Of a stretch of 18,788 nt of DNA, positions 1 through 7,919 are shown piece by piece. This stretch comes from Gammaproteobacteria bacterium. GTDB taxonomy: Bacteria; Pseudomonadota; Gammaproteobacteria; Magnimaribacterales; Magnimaribacteraceae. How positions within the stretch are numbered: position 1 is the stretch's first letter; every line of letters starts with the position of its first letter. The notes under the pieces are model-generated. The model was not told where the DNA came from. It saw only the letters and a list, made by a program, of their open reading frames with translations, and made no database searches. The stretch covers positions 1 to 18,788 of the forward strand of contig PCBA01000038.1 of NCBI GenBank assembly GCA_002730855.1. The letters are read 5' to 3'. A program made the position numbers and the translations under genes.

Positions 1-1
1 A

Positions 2-43
2 TATTCTAATATCTTAGCTAAGAACTCAAATGAAATAACATGA
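2..43 (+). CDS. possible C-terminal end of an upstream gene (partial)
   Basis: One plus-strand frame is open from the left edge and ends in a TGA that overlaps the ATG of the next gene as ATGA. It would encode only the last 13 residues, YSNILAKNSNEIT. The 4-base overlap is typical of translationally coupled genes and would explain why the next gene has no visible Shine-Dalgarno sequence. Such a short open stretch can easily occur by chance, and the product cannot be identified. Confidence 0.3.
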   Translation, partial: YSNILAKNSNEIT

Positions 44-807
44 AACTATCTAGATCAATTAAACAAAAAGTTACGTTAATCACTGGAGCTGGAAGTGGAA
101 TGGGAAAAGCCACTGCAGAAGTTTTTGCCTCTGAGGGTGCTAAGGTGGTTGTTACTGATGTTAATTCGAAAGATGCTCAAAAAGTAAGCGAGCAGATTAA
201 CTCAAATGGAGGGGAATCTTTGGCCATGCAATTAGACGTAACTAATGATAAACAAATACAAGAATGTGTATCCAAAACAATAGAGACTTTTGGCCAATTA
301 GATCATCTTATAAACAATGCTGGAATTGCATCTCCTATCAACATTGATGACGAAAACTACGCAGATATATGGCAAAAGACTATGGAAGTTGTTTTAACAG
401 GTCAAACACGATTGATTAGAGCTTCTTTAGAACATTTATTTAAATCTGATGCTGCTCGTATAGTGAACATATCATCAACAGAAGGATTTGGAGCTACTCC
501 TGGCCATAGCCCCTACACTGCTGCTAAGCATGGAGTTATAGGCTTAACGAGATCATTAGCTTTGGAATTAGGGCCTCAAGGAGTAACGGTAAATTGCATA
601 TGTCCAGGCCCTATTAACACTAATATGACTGCCGCAATTGATGAAAAGGACAAAGCTACCTTCGCCAGACGTAGGGTTGGACTCAAAAGATATGGGGAGC
701 CTGTTGAGGTAGCTCATGCTACTTTAAGCTTATGTCTACCATCTTCTTCTTTTATAAATGGGGTAGCTCTACCCGTTGATGGTGGATTGTCAATTAGAAG
801 AGCCTGA
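40..807 (+). CDS. short-chain dehydrogenase/reductase (SDR), NAD(P)-dependent
   Basis: This 255-residue protein has the length and motif order of a classical SDR, a cytoplasmic oxidoreductase acting on hydroxyl or keto groups. The nucleotide-binding TGxxxGxG is at residues 15-22. Asp40 at the end of the second beta strand suggests NAD rather than NADP. NNAG is at 92-95, Ser145/Ser146 lie in the catalytic serine region, and Tyr159-x3-Lys163 is the catalytic pair. The PG motif follows near residue 190, and the C-terminus ends in the usual VDGG. The usual tetrad asparagine (consensus vNLtG) appears to be Val118 in VVLTG. The next gene begins 9 bases downstream, so the two are probably cotranscribed. 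The substrate cannot be predicted; automated tools would probably name it 3-oxoacyl-ACP reductase-like, which should not be trusted. Confidence 0.9.
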   Translation: MKLSRSIKQKVTLITGAGSGMGKATAEVFASEGAKVVVTDVNSKDAQKVSEQINSNGGESLAMQLDVTNDKQIQECVSKTIETFGQLDHLINNAGIASPINIDDENYADIWQKTMEVVLTGQTRLIRASLEHLFKSDAARIVNISSTEGFGATPGHSPYTAAKHGVIGLTRSLALELGPQGVTVNCICPGPINTNMTAAIDEKDKATFARRRVGLKRYGEPVEVAHATLSLCLPSSSFINGVALPVDGGLSIRRA

Positions 808-810
808 GGA
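807..810 (+). promoter_or_regulatory. Shine-Dalgarno of the M28 peptidase gene, overlapping the SDR stop
   Basis: AGGA shares its first base with the TGA stop of the SDR gene and lies 6 bases before the ATG at 817. This fixes the peptidase start and suggests translational coupling. Confidence 0.65.
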
Positions 811-816
811 AAAAAT

Positions 817-2442
817 ATGAAATTAATTAAATATGTATTACTTATAAATCTTGTTCTTTTATTTGGGTGTTCTAATGAGAATACAATCAAAGAAGAGAAT
901 CTTCATAAGCACACAAAGATTCTTGCTTCAGATGAATTTGGTGGAAGAGAACCAGGATCACCAGGAGGTGAATTAACCAAAAATTATCTAAAAGATAAAT
1001 TTAAGTCATATGGTCTTAAACCAATAAACGATAACTACCTTCTTGAAGTTCCTTTGTCTAAGATGGAAGTTGACCTTACTCAATCCTTTTTATCCATAGA
1101 TGTAAATGGTAAAACTAAAACTCTTATTCCTGGTAAAGAAGCTGTTTTCTGGTCAAAAAGGGTTCAAGAAAGTACAAGTATTAATGATAGTGATTTGATA
1201 TTTATGGGGTACGGAGTTAAGGCTCCTGAATACGAATGGAATGACTACGAGGGCATAGACGTTAAAGGAAAAACTCTAGTCATTTTAATCAATGATCCAG
1301 GTTTTGGAACGAAAGACCCTAACCTGTTTAATGGCAAAGCTATGACTTATTACGGAAGGTGGGTTTATAAATTTGAAGAAGCTGCTAGGCAAGGTGCTGA
1401 GGCGATGATAATTATTCATGACACAGAACCCGCAGCTTATCCTTGGCAAGTAGTAGAAACAAGCTGGTCTGGTAAGCAAATTGATTTAAAACGACCGGAT
1501 CTTGGAGCGAGTAGAATTAAATTAGAAGGTTGGATAACTCATGATATTGCTACAGAATTATTTAAGAATTCTGGTTTGGACATAGAAGAACAAAAGCTTA
1601 ATGCCTTAAACAGAGACTTCAAGCCAGTTCCTATGAAAGGATTGAAACTAAATGCCCAACTTAGAAATAACCTTAGTTTCTCTACTTCCCATAATGTAGC
1701 AGCTGTAAAAGAAGGGACAGTTAGGCCTGATGAGTATGTATTGTTGATGGCCCATTGGGACCATTTAGGAACTAGAGAAGGGCATTCGCCAAACAATGAT
1801 CAAATTTATAATGGAGCTGTAGACAATGCTACAGGGGTTGCAGGCATTCTTGAATTAGCGAATTACTTTGGAACAATAGAAACGGAACGATCTCTCTTGT
1901 TCTTGGCGGTTACAGCTGAAGAGTCTGGTTTGCTAGGCTCTCAGTACTTTGGAGAATATCCTCCAGTTGAATTGGCAAATATAGTTGCTGGCTATAACTT
2001 TGATGGAGTTTTGCCTGTAGGGAAAACTAAAGATGTAATCGTTGTAGGGTATGGCGCGTCTGAACTGGAAGATATCCTTAAAGAGGAATTAGATAAAGTT
2101 GGTAAATACATCACGCCCGACCCTTTTCCAGAGAAAGGTTACTTTTATAGATCTGATCATATAAGTTTAGCCAAGAAAGGAGTGCCGATGCTCTATGCTG
2201 ATGGCGGAGTAGATAAAATAGTCGGAGGAGTGGAAGCTGGATCTAAAATTGCCAACGCTTATACAGCCAATGATTATCACCAACCTTCAGATGAGTACAA
2301 TATAGACTGGGACTTAAGTGGTTTTAATGATCAACTAACAATCACTTCTAAAATGGTTCTTAGAATAGCCAATTCGGAAGATTGGCCTAAGTGGTACCAA
2401 GGGAATGAATTTAAAGCTATAAGAGAAGCCTCGCAGAAATAA
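817..2442 (+). CDS. M28-family zinc aminopeptidase, lipoprotein with PA domain
   Basis: The 541-residue protein begins with a lipoprotein signal: a hydrophobic stretch at residues 5-16 and lipobox LFGC, with Cys18 as the lipidated residue. It should be anchored in the cell envelope facing the periplasm or surface. Residues about 140-240 look like a protease-associated (PA) insert. The catalytic half carries a full M28 co-catalytic two-zinc set: His313-x-Asp315, bridging Asp336, Glu368 (general base) with Glu369 (ligand), Asp396 and His448. The likely reaction is removal of N-terminal residues from peptides; the exact specificity is not visible. AGGA overlapping the previous stop supports this start. 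The gene ends one base before the stop of the opposite-strand gene, so there is no room for a separate intergenic terminator. The link to the upstream SDR is positional only. Confidence 0.93.
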   Translation: MKLIKYVLLINLVLLFGCSNENTIKEENLHKHTKILASDEFGGREPGSPGGELTKNYLKDKFKSYGLKPINDNYLLEVPLSKMEVDLTQSFLSIDVNGKTKTLIPGKEAVFWSKRVQESTSINDSDLIFMGYGVKAPEYEWNDYEGIDVKGKTLVILINDPGFGTKDPNLFNGKAMTYYGRWVYKFEEAARQGAEAMIIIHDTEPAAYPWQVVETSWSGKQIDLKRPDLGASRIKLEGWITHDIATELFKNSGLDIEEQKLNALNRDFKPVPMKGLKLNAQLRNNLSFSTSHNVAAVKEGTVRPDEYVLLMAHWDHLGTREGHSPNNDQIYNGAVDNATGVAGILELANYFGTIETERSLLFLAVTAEESGLLGSQYFGEYPPVELANIVAGYNFDGVLPVGKTKDVIVVGYGASELEDILKEELDKVGKYITPDPFPEKGYFYRSDHISLAKKGVPMLYADGGVDKIVGGVEAGSKIANAYTANDYHQPSDEYNIDWDLSGFNDQLTITSKMVLRIANSEDWPKWYQGNEFKAIREASQK

Positions 2443-2443
2443 A

Positions 2444-4258
2444 TTACTCTTCTGTACTTGCCCTATAGTTTTCTAAGGTCTTAGTAGAAACCACTTCTCC
2501 TTCTTTTAAGTTTCTCATCATAAAGGCACCAAATAACATTTCTTCAAATGATTGTTCACCCCAATAAACATCTACTGAGGAATCAGGATTAGCAAGGTTT
2601 TGCTTTGAATTGTCCCACCAATTTATTTGTTTGAGTTCTGATCCTTTTGGGATAAATACGGGCTCTTTAAAATCATAAGAGGTTTGCCAATTGAAATCAT
2701 AGTTCGGTACAGATAATAAAATCTTCTCTTCTCCATTAGGATAGATGACACTTACTTCCATAGCTTTTCCTCTGTAATGAGCGTGAGGTAACACGCTGTA
2801 TAAAAGGGAATCTCTCTTAACATTCATGGTGTCGAACTCTTGATGATTCTTTGCACCTGCAGGGATTTTTATTCTTGAATTAATCATAGTGTTAGTGAAT
2901 ATTTCATGCTCTGGAGCTCCATCTAAAGCCCAAATACCCATTTTTGATGAATCAACGGTTTTTCTCCCTACTGGTGTGTAGTGCACTTGGAATTCGAAAG
3001 TAACATCGCCAGGCAAGAAAATACCTGAATTATCCGGAAAAGGGTTACTGTTGATACCGGGAGCATAACCTCGAAGACCTTTCCTGGTTCTAAAATTTAA
3101 TCTTCCTTTTCTTGGCCCTTTCACATTTAACTCTCCAAAAGAAGTGATTACGTGATGTAAGACAGCTTTATCACCTGGAATTATCTCGGATGCCCTAACC
3201 CATATATCTTTTCCGATCTTATTTTTAACAAAATGGTATTTGTAATCAACAACACCCGTTGCCGGGATGTCTGTGGCGGGAATATCAATTACGTAGTCTG
3301 GCGGTCCAAGCTCAGATTCGTTAGACCAAACGGAATCACTGATTTCCGCTTCCAATAATGGATCTTTACCCTTCCCTCTCGGGGAGCCACTTTCTATCCA
3401 ATGAACAAGGGTTTTCATTTCATCAGTACTTAGGGATCTATCATTACTAAAATGACCTATGCTAGGATCCGCGTGCCATGGTGGCATCCTTTTCGTTCTT
3501 AGAACTTCTCTCATCATCAATGAAAAGCCTTTCACCATGTTGTAGTCAGTCATTGCCCAAGGACCGAGACCTCCTTTCCTGTGGCAAGCTGTGCAATTAT
3601 CGATAAGGATTGGAGCAATGTCTTCAGAATAAGAAATTAGTTTATGGTCTGTTTTATTTCTCTGATCTGGAAAGTTGATTAAACAGCCTAAAGAGTCAGT
3701 GGCTGGAAGAGTGACTGCTCTTCCTTCTGTAATTTCATCTAGCGCATCTTTTAAAAAATGCTCAGAAGCTTCTTGTTTTTGATTTTCATAAGTAAGGCGA
3801 TCGTCTAAAGCGCCTGTGTAAGCTATCTGCCATGTCTGAGGATTGATAACAAAAACCTCACCCGTACGAGTAATTTCTAACGCCTCTCCAATCAACTGAG
3901 TTTCATCCATAAGAATAGGCATTTGATAATCGTACGATGCTGCCTCTTCTAAAATACTTGCCTTTGTATCTTGTAAATTAGAGTTCAGCATAAAAAACTT
4001 AACTTTATTTTCAGAATACATCCTTTCTAATTCGTGAAAACGCACCGAGGCATTCCTCGCAATAGGGCATCCGTTGCCTTGTACTAGAAAAACTAAAGCC
4101 TCATGGTCTGAATAATAGAAAAGTTCATGCGAGTTACCTAACTGATCATTTAGTCTAAAATTCTCAACTTTCTGGTTTGCTTCAATGGAATAAATTCCTA
4201 CAGAAAATAAAATTAAAAGTAAGGTAATAAAAAATTTAAAATTTTTCATATGATCCAT
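2444..4258 (-). CDS. exported redoxin - cytochrome c - two-copper monooxygenase-like fusion protein
   Basis: This 604-residue protein has an N-terminal signal peptide (hydrophobic residues 8-23, probable cleavage near 27). Residues about 30-180 form a thioredoxin-fold domain of the AhpC/TSA-redoxin type with one active-site-like cysteine, Cys64 in GNGCPIAR. A haem c site follows, Cys222-x-x-Cys225-His226, with Met258 in MPPWHADP as the likely second axial ligand. Residues about 320-600 resemble type II ascorbate-dependent copper monooxygenases (PHM/dopamine beta-monooxygenase). His368-His369 and His426 (FQVHY) fit the CuH site; His492-x-His494 and Met574 (EEM) fit the CuM site. All six expected ligands are therefore present. 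It should act in the periplasm. A copper-dependent hydroxylation fed by the haem domain is my inference; substrate and reaction are unknown. AGGA 5 bases before the first ATG favours it over the ATG at residue 4. Confidence 0.82.
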   Translation of the reverse strand: MDHMKNFKFFITLLLILFSVGIYSIEANQKVENFRLNDQLGNSHELFYYSDHEALVFLVQGNGCPIARNASVRFHELERMYSENKVKFFMLNSNLQDTKASILEEAASYDYQMPILMDETQLIGEALEITRTGEVFVINPQTWQIAYTGALDDRLTYENQKQEASEHFLKDALDEITEGRAVTLPATDSLGCLINFPDQRNKTDHKLISYSEDIAPILIDNCTACHRKGGLGPWAMTDYNMVKGFSLMMREVLRTKRMPPWHADPSIGHFSNDRSLSTDEMKTLVHWIESGSPRGKGKDPLLEAEISDSVWSNESELGPPDYVIDIPATDIPATGVVDYKYHFVKNKIGKDIWVRASEIIPGDKAVLHHVITSFGELNVKGPRKGRLNFRTRKGLRGYAPGINSNPFPDNSGIFLPGDVTFEFQVHYTPVGRKTVDSSKMGIWALDGAPEHEIFTNTMINSRIKIPAGAKNHQEFDTMNVKRDSLLYSVLPHAHYRGKAMEVSVIYPNGEEKILLSVPNYDFNWQTSYDFKEPVFIPKGSELKQINWWDNSKQNLANPDSSVDVYWGEQSFEEMLFGAFMMRNLKEGEVVSTKTLENYRASTEE

Positions 4259-4378
4259 TGGGTTCCTTTACCCCTACTAAATCTCCTAGATGGGTAGAAA
4301 CAGTTATTGTTTCAGTTTTGTTGTTCATATTTTTTTTCTTTCTTGCTATGGTTATTAATATTATATCAATGATACAAA
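4259..4378. promoter_or_regulatory. divergent intergenic region with promoters for both neighbours
   Basis: The 120 bases between two divergent genes should hold both promoters. On the plus strand a weak candidate is TTCATA (4324-4329), a 17-base spacer and TATGGT (4347-4352) with an extended TG two bases upstream of the -10. It lies about 27 bases from the nucleoside hydrolase ATG. A T-run at 4330-4337 lies in the spacer. In DNA this AT-rich such matches are common, so the exact site is uncertain. I see no clear operator. Confidence 0.3.
4264..4267 (-). promoter_or_regulatory. Shine-Dalgarno deciding the start of the redoxin-copper fusion
   Basis: Read on the minus strand, AGGA lies 5 bases upstream of the ATG at 4258 but 14 bases from the in-frame ATG at 4249. 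This supports the longer protein beginning MDHMK. Confidence 0.6.
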
Positions 4379-5359
4379 ATGACTAGAAAGATAATTATAG
4401 ATACTGACCCTGCCATGGGGACGAAAGGAGGAGACCCTGAGGACTGCTTCGCAATTATGCTTGCTATGAATTCTCCTGAATTGGAAATCCTAGGGATAAC
4501 TACAGTTCAAGGAAATGTTCCTGTCGAAAGAGGATTCAGTAATGCTAAATACTTAGTCAAAGAATTTAACAAAGATATTCCTATACACTCAGGTGCTCCT
4601 GGTACTTACGACCTTGAAAGAAATGAAAAAAGGAAATGGCTAAGCCAAAGAGAGGAAATGGAACAACTAACTCCTATACTTAAGCCAGAAGAAAATGAAT
4701 TGTCTGCACCTTCGTTTATAGCCAAAACTTGTGTTGAGAACTCAGGAGACATTGAGCTCGTTACAATTGGTCCTCTAACTAATGTTGCAAAGGCCCTAGA
4801 CGAAGAACCTAATCTATCTAAACACATAAAAAAAATAACCATGATGGCTGGTGCGGCTAAAGTTCCTGGAAATGTGACACCTGCAGCTGAATTTAACGTA
4901 TGGGCTGATCCCGAATCAGCATCGAAAGTATTCGGCGCAGGAATAGATTTTATGTTAGTCCCCTTAGATGTTTGTCACAAAACAAGGTTTGGTAGAGACC
5001 AGCTGAAATCTATTGGAGAGAATCCTCACCCCTTTTGCCAATTTGTAAATGAATCTGTTGAACCATGGCTAAAAATGAACCCGAATCACAATATTATTGA
5101 CCAAGGGCTTCATCTTTATGATTCACTGGCTATGGCTCTTTGTTTTGCACCTGAACTAGCAGAGTTTAAAGAAGCTTATGTCACCGTTGAAACAAAAGGA
5201 GAGTACACAGACGGAGAAACAGTTTGTGAATTTAATGAATCTATCATGGGTCAGGTTTTTAAACCCAAACATAACGCAGAGGTAGCATTGGATATTAATG
5301 TAGAAGGTTTCAATAAGTTATTTGAAGAAAGGGTATTAAATTACTTAATTAACTTATAA
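4379..5359 (+). CDS. nucleoside hydrolase (inosine-uridine-preferring hydrolase family)
   Basis: The 326-residue length fits nucleoside hydrolases, which cleave the N-glycosidic bond of ribonucleosides to give free base and ribose. The N-terminal calcium-binding motif begins Asp8-x-Asp10-Pro11, then carries extra residues before Asp19-Pro-Glu21-Asp22; the usual form is DxDPxxDD. GPLTN is at 131-135, EFNVWADPE (Asn173, Asp177) at 171-179, and the C-terminal HLYDSLA holds His245 and Asp248. The histidine often found directly before that aspartate is Tyr247 here. There is no signal peptide, so it is cytoplasmic. No convincing Shine-Dalgarno precedes the ATG. The gene ends one base from the stop of the convergent CoA ligase. 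With ribokinase and an ADP-ribosylglycohydrolase nearby, a role in ribose salvage is plausible; base preference is not predictable. Confidence 0.88.
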   Translation: MTRKIIIDTDPAMGTKGGDPEDCFAIMLAMNSPELEILGITTVQGNVPVERGFSNAKYLVKEFNKDIPIHSGAPGTYDLERNEKRKWLSQREEMEQLTPILKPEENELSAPSFIAKTCVENSGDIELVTIGPLTNVAKALDEEPNLSKHIKKITMMAGAAKVPGNVTPAAEFNVWADPESASKVFGAGIDFMLVPLDVCHKTRFGRDQLKSIGENPHPFCQFVNESVEPWLKMNPNHNIIDQGLHLYDSLAMALCFAPELAEFKEAYVTVETKGEYTDGETVCEFNESIMGQVFKPKHNAEVALDINVEGFNKLFEERVLNYLINL

Positions 5360-5360
5360 A

Positions 5361-6899
5361 TTACCAAAACCTTTTCTTTACAAGATTCCTTTGTATCTTA
5401 CCTGTAGGTAACCTTGGTAGCTCTTCTTCCCAGAATTCATATGATTTAGGTTTCTTAAATCCTGATAATTTTTCCTCCGCCATTTTTTGTAAATCTTGCA
5501 AGACCTCTTCAGAATCGGCACCTTTCTCTAAGTTAATAACTGCCTTAATCTCCTCCCCCCATTCTTCATTGGGGACGCCTACGCAACAAACTTCCATGAC
5601 CTTGTCATGCATCAATAAAATGTTATCAATTTCTTGAGGGTATATATTTGTTCCTCCAGAAATAATCGTATCAGCGCTCCTTCCAGTCAAAAAATAATAA
5701 CCATCTGCATCACAGTAACCTATATCACCCATAGTGAAATAATCTCCCCAATAAGCTCCTGAAGTTTTTTCTTCAGCCTTGTAATACTCGAAGCGTCCTT
5801 TTGAAGGTGCGCTAAAATAAATAGTGCCTTCTTTGCCTTGTTCAACTTCCTTAAATTCTTCATCTAAGACTATTACTTCAGTTCCTTCATTAGCTTTACC
5901 TACACTGCCAGGTTTCTTTAACCATTCTCGAGGCTGAATGAAGCACCCTCCTCCTTCAGTCGCCGCGTAATATTCATAAATTATAGGACCAACCCAATCA
6001 ATCATCGCTTTCTTGACTTCAACTGGACAAGGAGCTGCACCATGTAAAATCCATCTCATAGAAGATATATCGTATTTTGATTTGATCTCTTCAGGCAATC
6101 TTAATACTCTATGAAACATGGTTGCCACCATATGAGTGTGAGTACATTTATAACGACTTATAAGGTCTAGCATTTTTTCAGCATCCCATTTATCCATGAG
6201 GTAGACGCCCACACCTGCCATTAAAGAAATATTGATATTTAGTCCAAGTGGTGCCGCATGATAAGCTGGACCAGGACAGATACTAAAGTCTGTTTCTGGA
6301 TTAAAAGCCGCAGTATCTAAAGTTAGCTGCTCTGTTTTTGACGACGGAGGGTTCTCTTTCCTAAAGACTCCTTTAGGTCTCCCAGTTGTTCCAGAAGTAT
6401 AGAGCATAGACCTGCCTGCTATAGGGTTAGTAATATCGGATTCATCATATTTTCTGATTGTTTGGTGAAAAGGTAAAGCCATCGGGTCTTCTCCATCGAC
6501 TGACAGAATAATAACTTCGGGGAGTTGCTTATTGATTTCTTTAATAAATTCAGAAAACATTGCATCACAAACTACAACCTTGGCTTCACAATTATCCACA
6601 ATGTAGCAAATCTCTTCAGGTGTAAGGTGCCAATTAATTGGTGTTATTCTTAGACCTACTCTTATAGGTCCGAACAGAGCCTCCAGAAATTCAGGACGAT
6701 TCTTGCAAACAATAGCTACTCCTTCACCGGGCTTTAAACCTTTATCCAATAAGAAATTGGCATAACGATTACTATTTTCATTTAATTCTTGGAAAGTCCT
6801 ATCCCCATGCTCACTTACTACAGCCTTCTTTTTGGGTAGATTCTTTGCATGGAAAGCAATACCCATTCCGGCAGCAGCATACTCTTGAAGCGTTTGCAT
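5361..6899 (-). CDS. AMP-forming acyl-CoA ligase (fatty-acid/aryl-acid CoA synthetase family)
   Basis: This 512-residue cytoplasmic adenylate-forming enzyme joins a carboxylic acid to CoA using ATP. The P-loop-like YTSGTTGRPKG is at residues 167-177, YAATEGGG at 311-318, GDIG at 391-394 and the hinge region TGRSADTIISGG at 405-416. The catalytic C-terminal lysine is Lys501 in LPTGKIQRN, so the enzyme looks complete and active. The acid substrate cannot be told from motifs; medium- or long-chain fatty, bile or aromatic acids are all possible. The start codon lies one base after the TAA of the PhyH gene (TAAGATG), which implies translational coupling. It is the last gene of the run that begins with peptide deformylase at 10488. 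Confidence 0.93.
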   Translation of the reverse strand: MQTLQEYAAAGMGIAFHAKNLPKKKAVVSEHGDRTFQELNENSNRYANFLLDKGLKPGEGVAIVCKNRPEFLEALFGPIRVGLRITPINWHLTPEEICYIVDNCEAKVVVCDAMFSEFIKEINKQLPEVIILSVDGEDPMALPFHQTIRKYDESDITNPIAGRSMLYTSGTTGRPKGVFRKENPPSSKTEQLTLDTAAFNPETDFSICPGPAYHAAPLGLNINISLMAGVGVYLMDKWDAEKMLDLISRYKCTHTHMVATMFHRVLRLPEEIKSKYDISSMRWILHGAAPCPVEVKKAMIDWVGPIIYEYYAATEGGGCFIQPREWLKKPGSVGKANEGTEVIVLDEEFKEVEQGKEGTIYFSAPSKGRFEYYKAEEKTSGAYWGDYFTMGDIGYCDADGYYFLTGRSADTIISGGTNIYPQEIDNILLMHDKVMEVCCVGVPNEEWGEEIKAVINLEKGADSEEVLQDLQKMAEEKLSGFKKPKSYEFWEEELPRLPTGKIQRNLVKKRFW

Positions 6900-6900
6900 C

Positions 6901-7896
6901 TTAATCTATTAAAGATTTTTGATAGTCATTCAAAACAGGTTTTTCCGGCCACCTATACTTATCTCTATCTTCGGCTTCTAAGATAAGAGGAAATTCGTCT
7001 GCATTCCTAAAACCGTTAGTCCAGTTAGTTGTAGAAATCAGTTTCTCAACAGCCTCTCGTCTTTTTTCTAAAATCTCTTCACTGGTTAAATATTTAGGCA
7101 TCATACAAATAAGAGAAGCCGCTCTGATAAGATTTCTTGAGTCATCTGGTAGCTCTGTTCCTGAATTACTGCAATGAATAGTCCTTGCATCCCAAAGCAA
7201 CATGTCGCCAGGTTCCATGTGACACATCACTGCTTTCTCTGATGAAAGTTTAGGGTCATCGTTTGGAAAACGGAAATGATCCACATCCAAAGGAAGTCTG
7301 GCTAATCTTTCTTCGTATTCTTTAGGAATGTTCTCAAAAAATTTATGAGATCCAGGAACCACAACATTACCCCCAATCTCTTTAGACGTAGGTAAAAGGT
7401 TAACTAATCCCTGAAAACATTGCTTGCCTGGTTTTGATATAGGATGCTGATCTATATGGAACCAGGACTGGCCCGTCTCAGTTTTCCATTCAGGATTAAC
7501 ATTCCAAGGTCTCCAAAGAGAAACCCCATCAAAACTTGTTAGCAATTCCTCGGTATCCCATATTTTTGCGAAAGCTTTTTTTACATTGGGTACCCCTCTC
7601 AAGAACCATTGAGCTTCTGAATGCCCAATACCATAACTTGGCATAATTCCTCCGTGAGCACATGTAGGCCAACGATCATCCTCCCAAGTCGAGGTATCAT
7701 TCCTATCTATTCCGGTGCCAAGTCCTTCTAAATAATCCCATAATAGATCTAAAGTTTTTTTAGCTTCTTCTGTACTTAAAGCATTTTTGATAACCACATA
7801 ACCGTGCTCTTCTAGATATACGACACTTTCATCAGAACCAGAATCCAGCCGAGGAACTTGCCTGTACTCTATTTCTATATTGAATTCGTTTTTCAT
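6901..7896 (-). CDS. phytanoyl-CoA dioxygenase (PhyH)-family non-haem iron oxygenase
   Basis: The 331-residue protein has the facial triad of Fe(II)/2-oxoglutarate dioxygenases of the PhyH family: His147-x-Asp149 in FHIDQHP and distal His241 in WDARTIHCSNSG. Arg254 or Arg258 probably binds the 2-oxoglutarate carboxylate. GGNVVVPGSH at 175-184 is a typical PhyH segment between the metal ligands. The enzyme would hydroxylate a substrate using O2 and 2-oxoglutarate, releasing CO2 and succinate. Family members act on acyl-CoAs, ectoine and many small molecules, so the name does not fix the substrate. AAGGGGA 4 bases before the ATG is a strong ribosome site. It is followed by a CoA ligase after a single base, suggesting that both handle the same organic acid, and is preceded by ribokinase after 23 bases. 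Confidence 0.87.
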   Translation of the reverse strand: MKNEFNIEIEYRQVPRLDSGSDESVVYLEEHGYVVIKNALSTEEAKKTLDLLWDYLEGLGTGIDRNDTSTWEDDRWPTCAHGGIMPSYGIGHSEAQWFLRGVPNVKKAFAKIWDTEELLTSFDGVSLWRPWNVNPEWKTETGQSWFHIDQHPISKPGKQCFQGLVNLLPTSKEIGGNVVVPGSHKFFENIPKEYEERLARLPLDVDHFRFPNDDPKLSSEKAVMCHMEPGDMLLWDARTIHCSNSGTELPDDSRNLIRAASLICMMPKYLTSEEILEKRREAVEKLISTTNWTNGFRNADEFPLILEAEDRDKYRWPEKPVLNDYQKSLID

Positions 7897-7900
7897 GATT

Positions 7901-7907
7901 TCCCCTT
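7901..7907 (-). promoter_or_regulatory. strong Shine-Dalgarno of the PhyH-family gene
   Basis: The minus strand reads AAGGGGA followed by AATC and ATG. It is among the clearest ribosome sites in the window and fixes the start at 7896. Confidence 0.6.
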
Positions 7908-7919
7908 TTAACCAACAGA

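Noticed and set aside
1285..1796. Two minus-strand open frames
   Set aside because: They are antisense to the M28 peptidase, including its metal-binding region.
4330..4337. T-run as a terminator
   Set aside because: There is no preceding GC-rich stem, and it lies between two divergent starts where promoters are expected.
4606..4842. Minus-strand 78-codon open frame
   Set aside because: It is antisense to the nucleoside hydrolase and rich in serine and phenylalanine, as expected from reverse reading.
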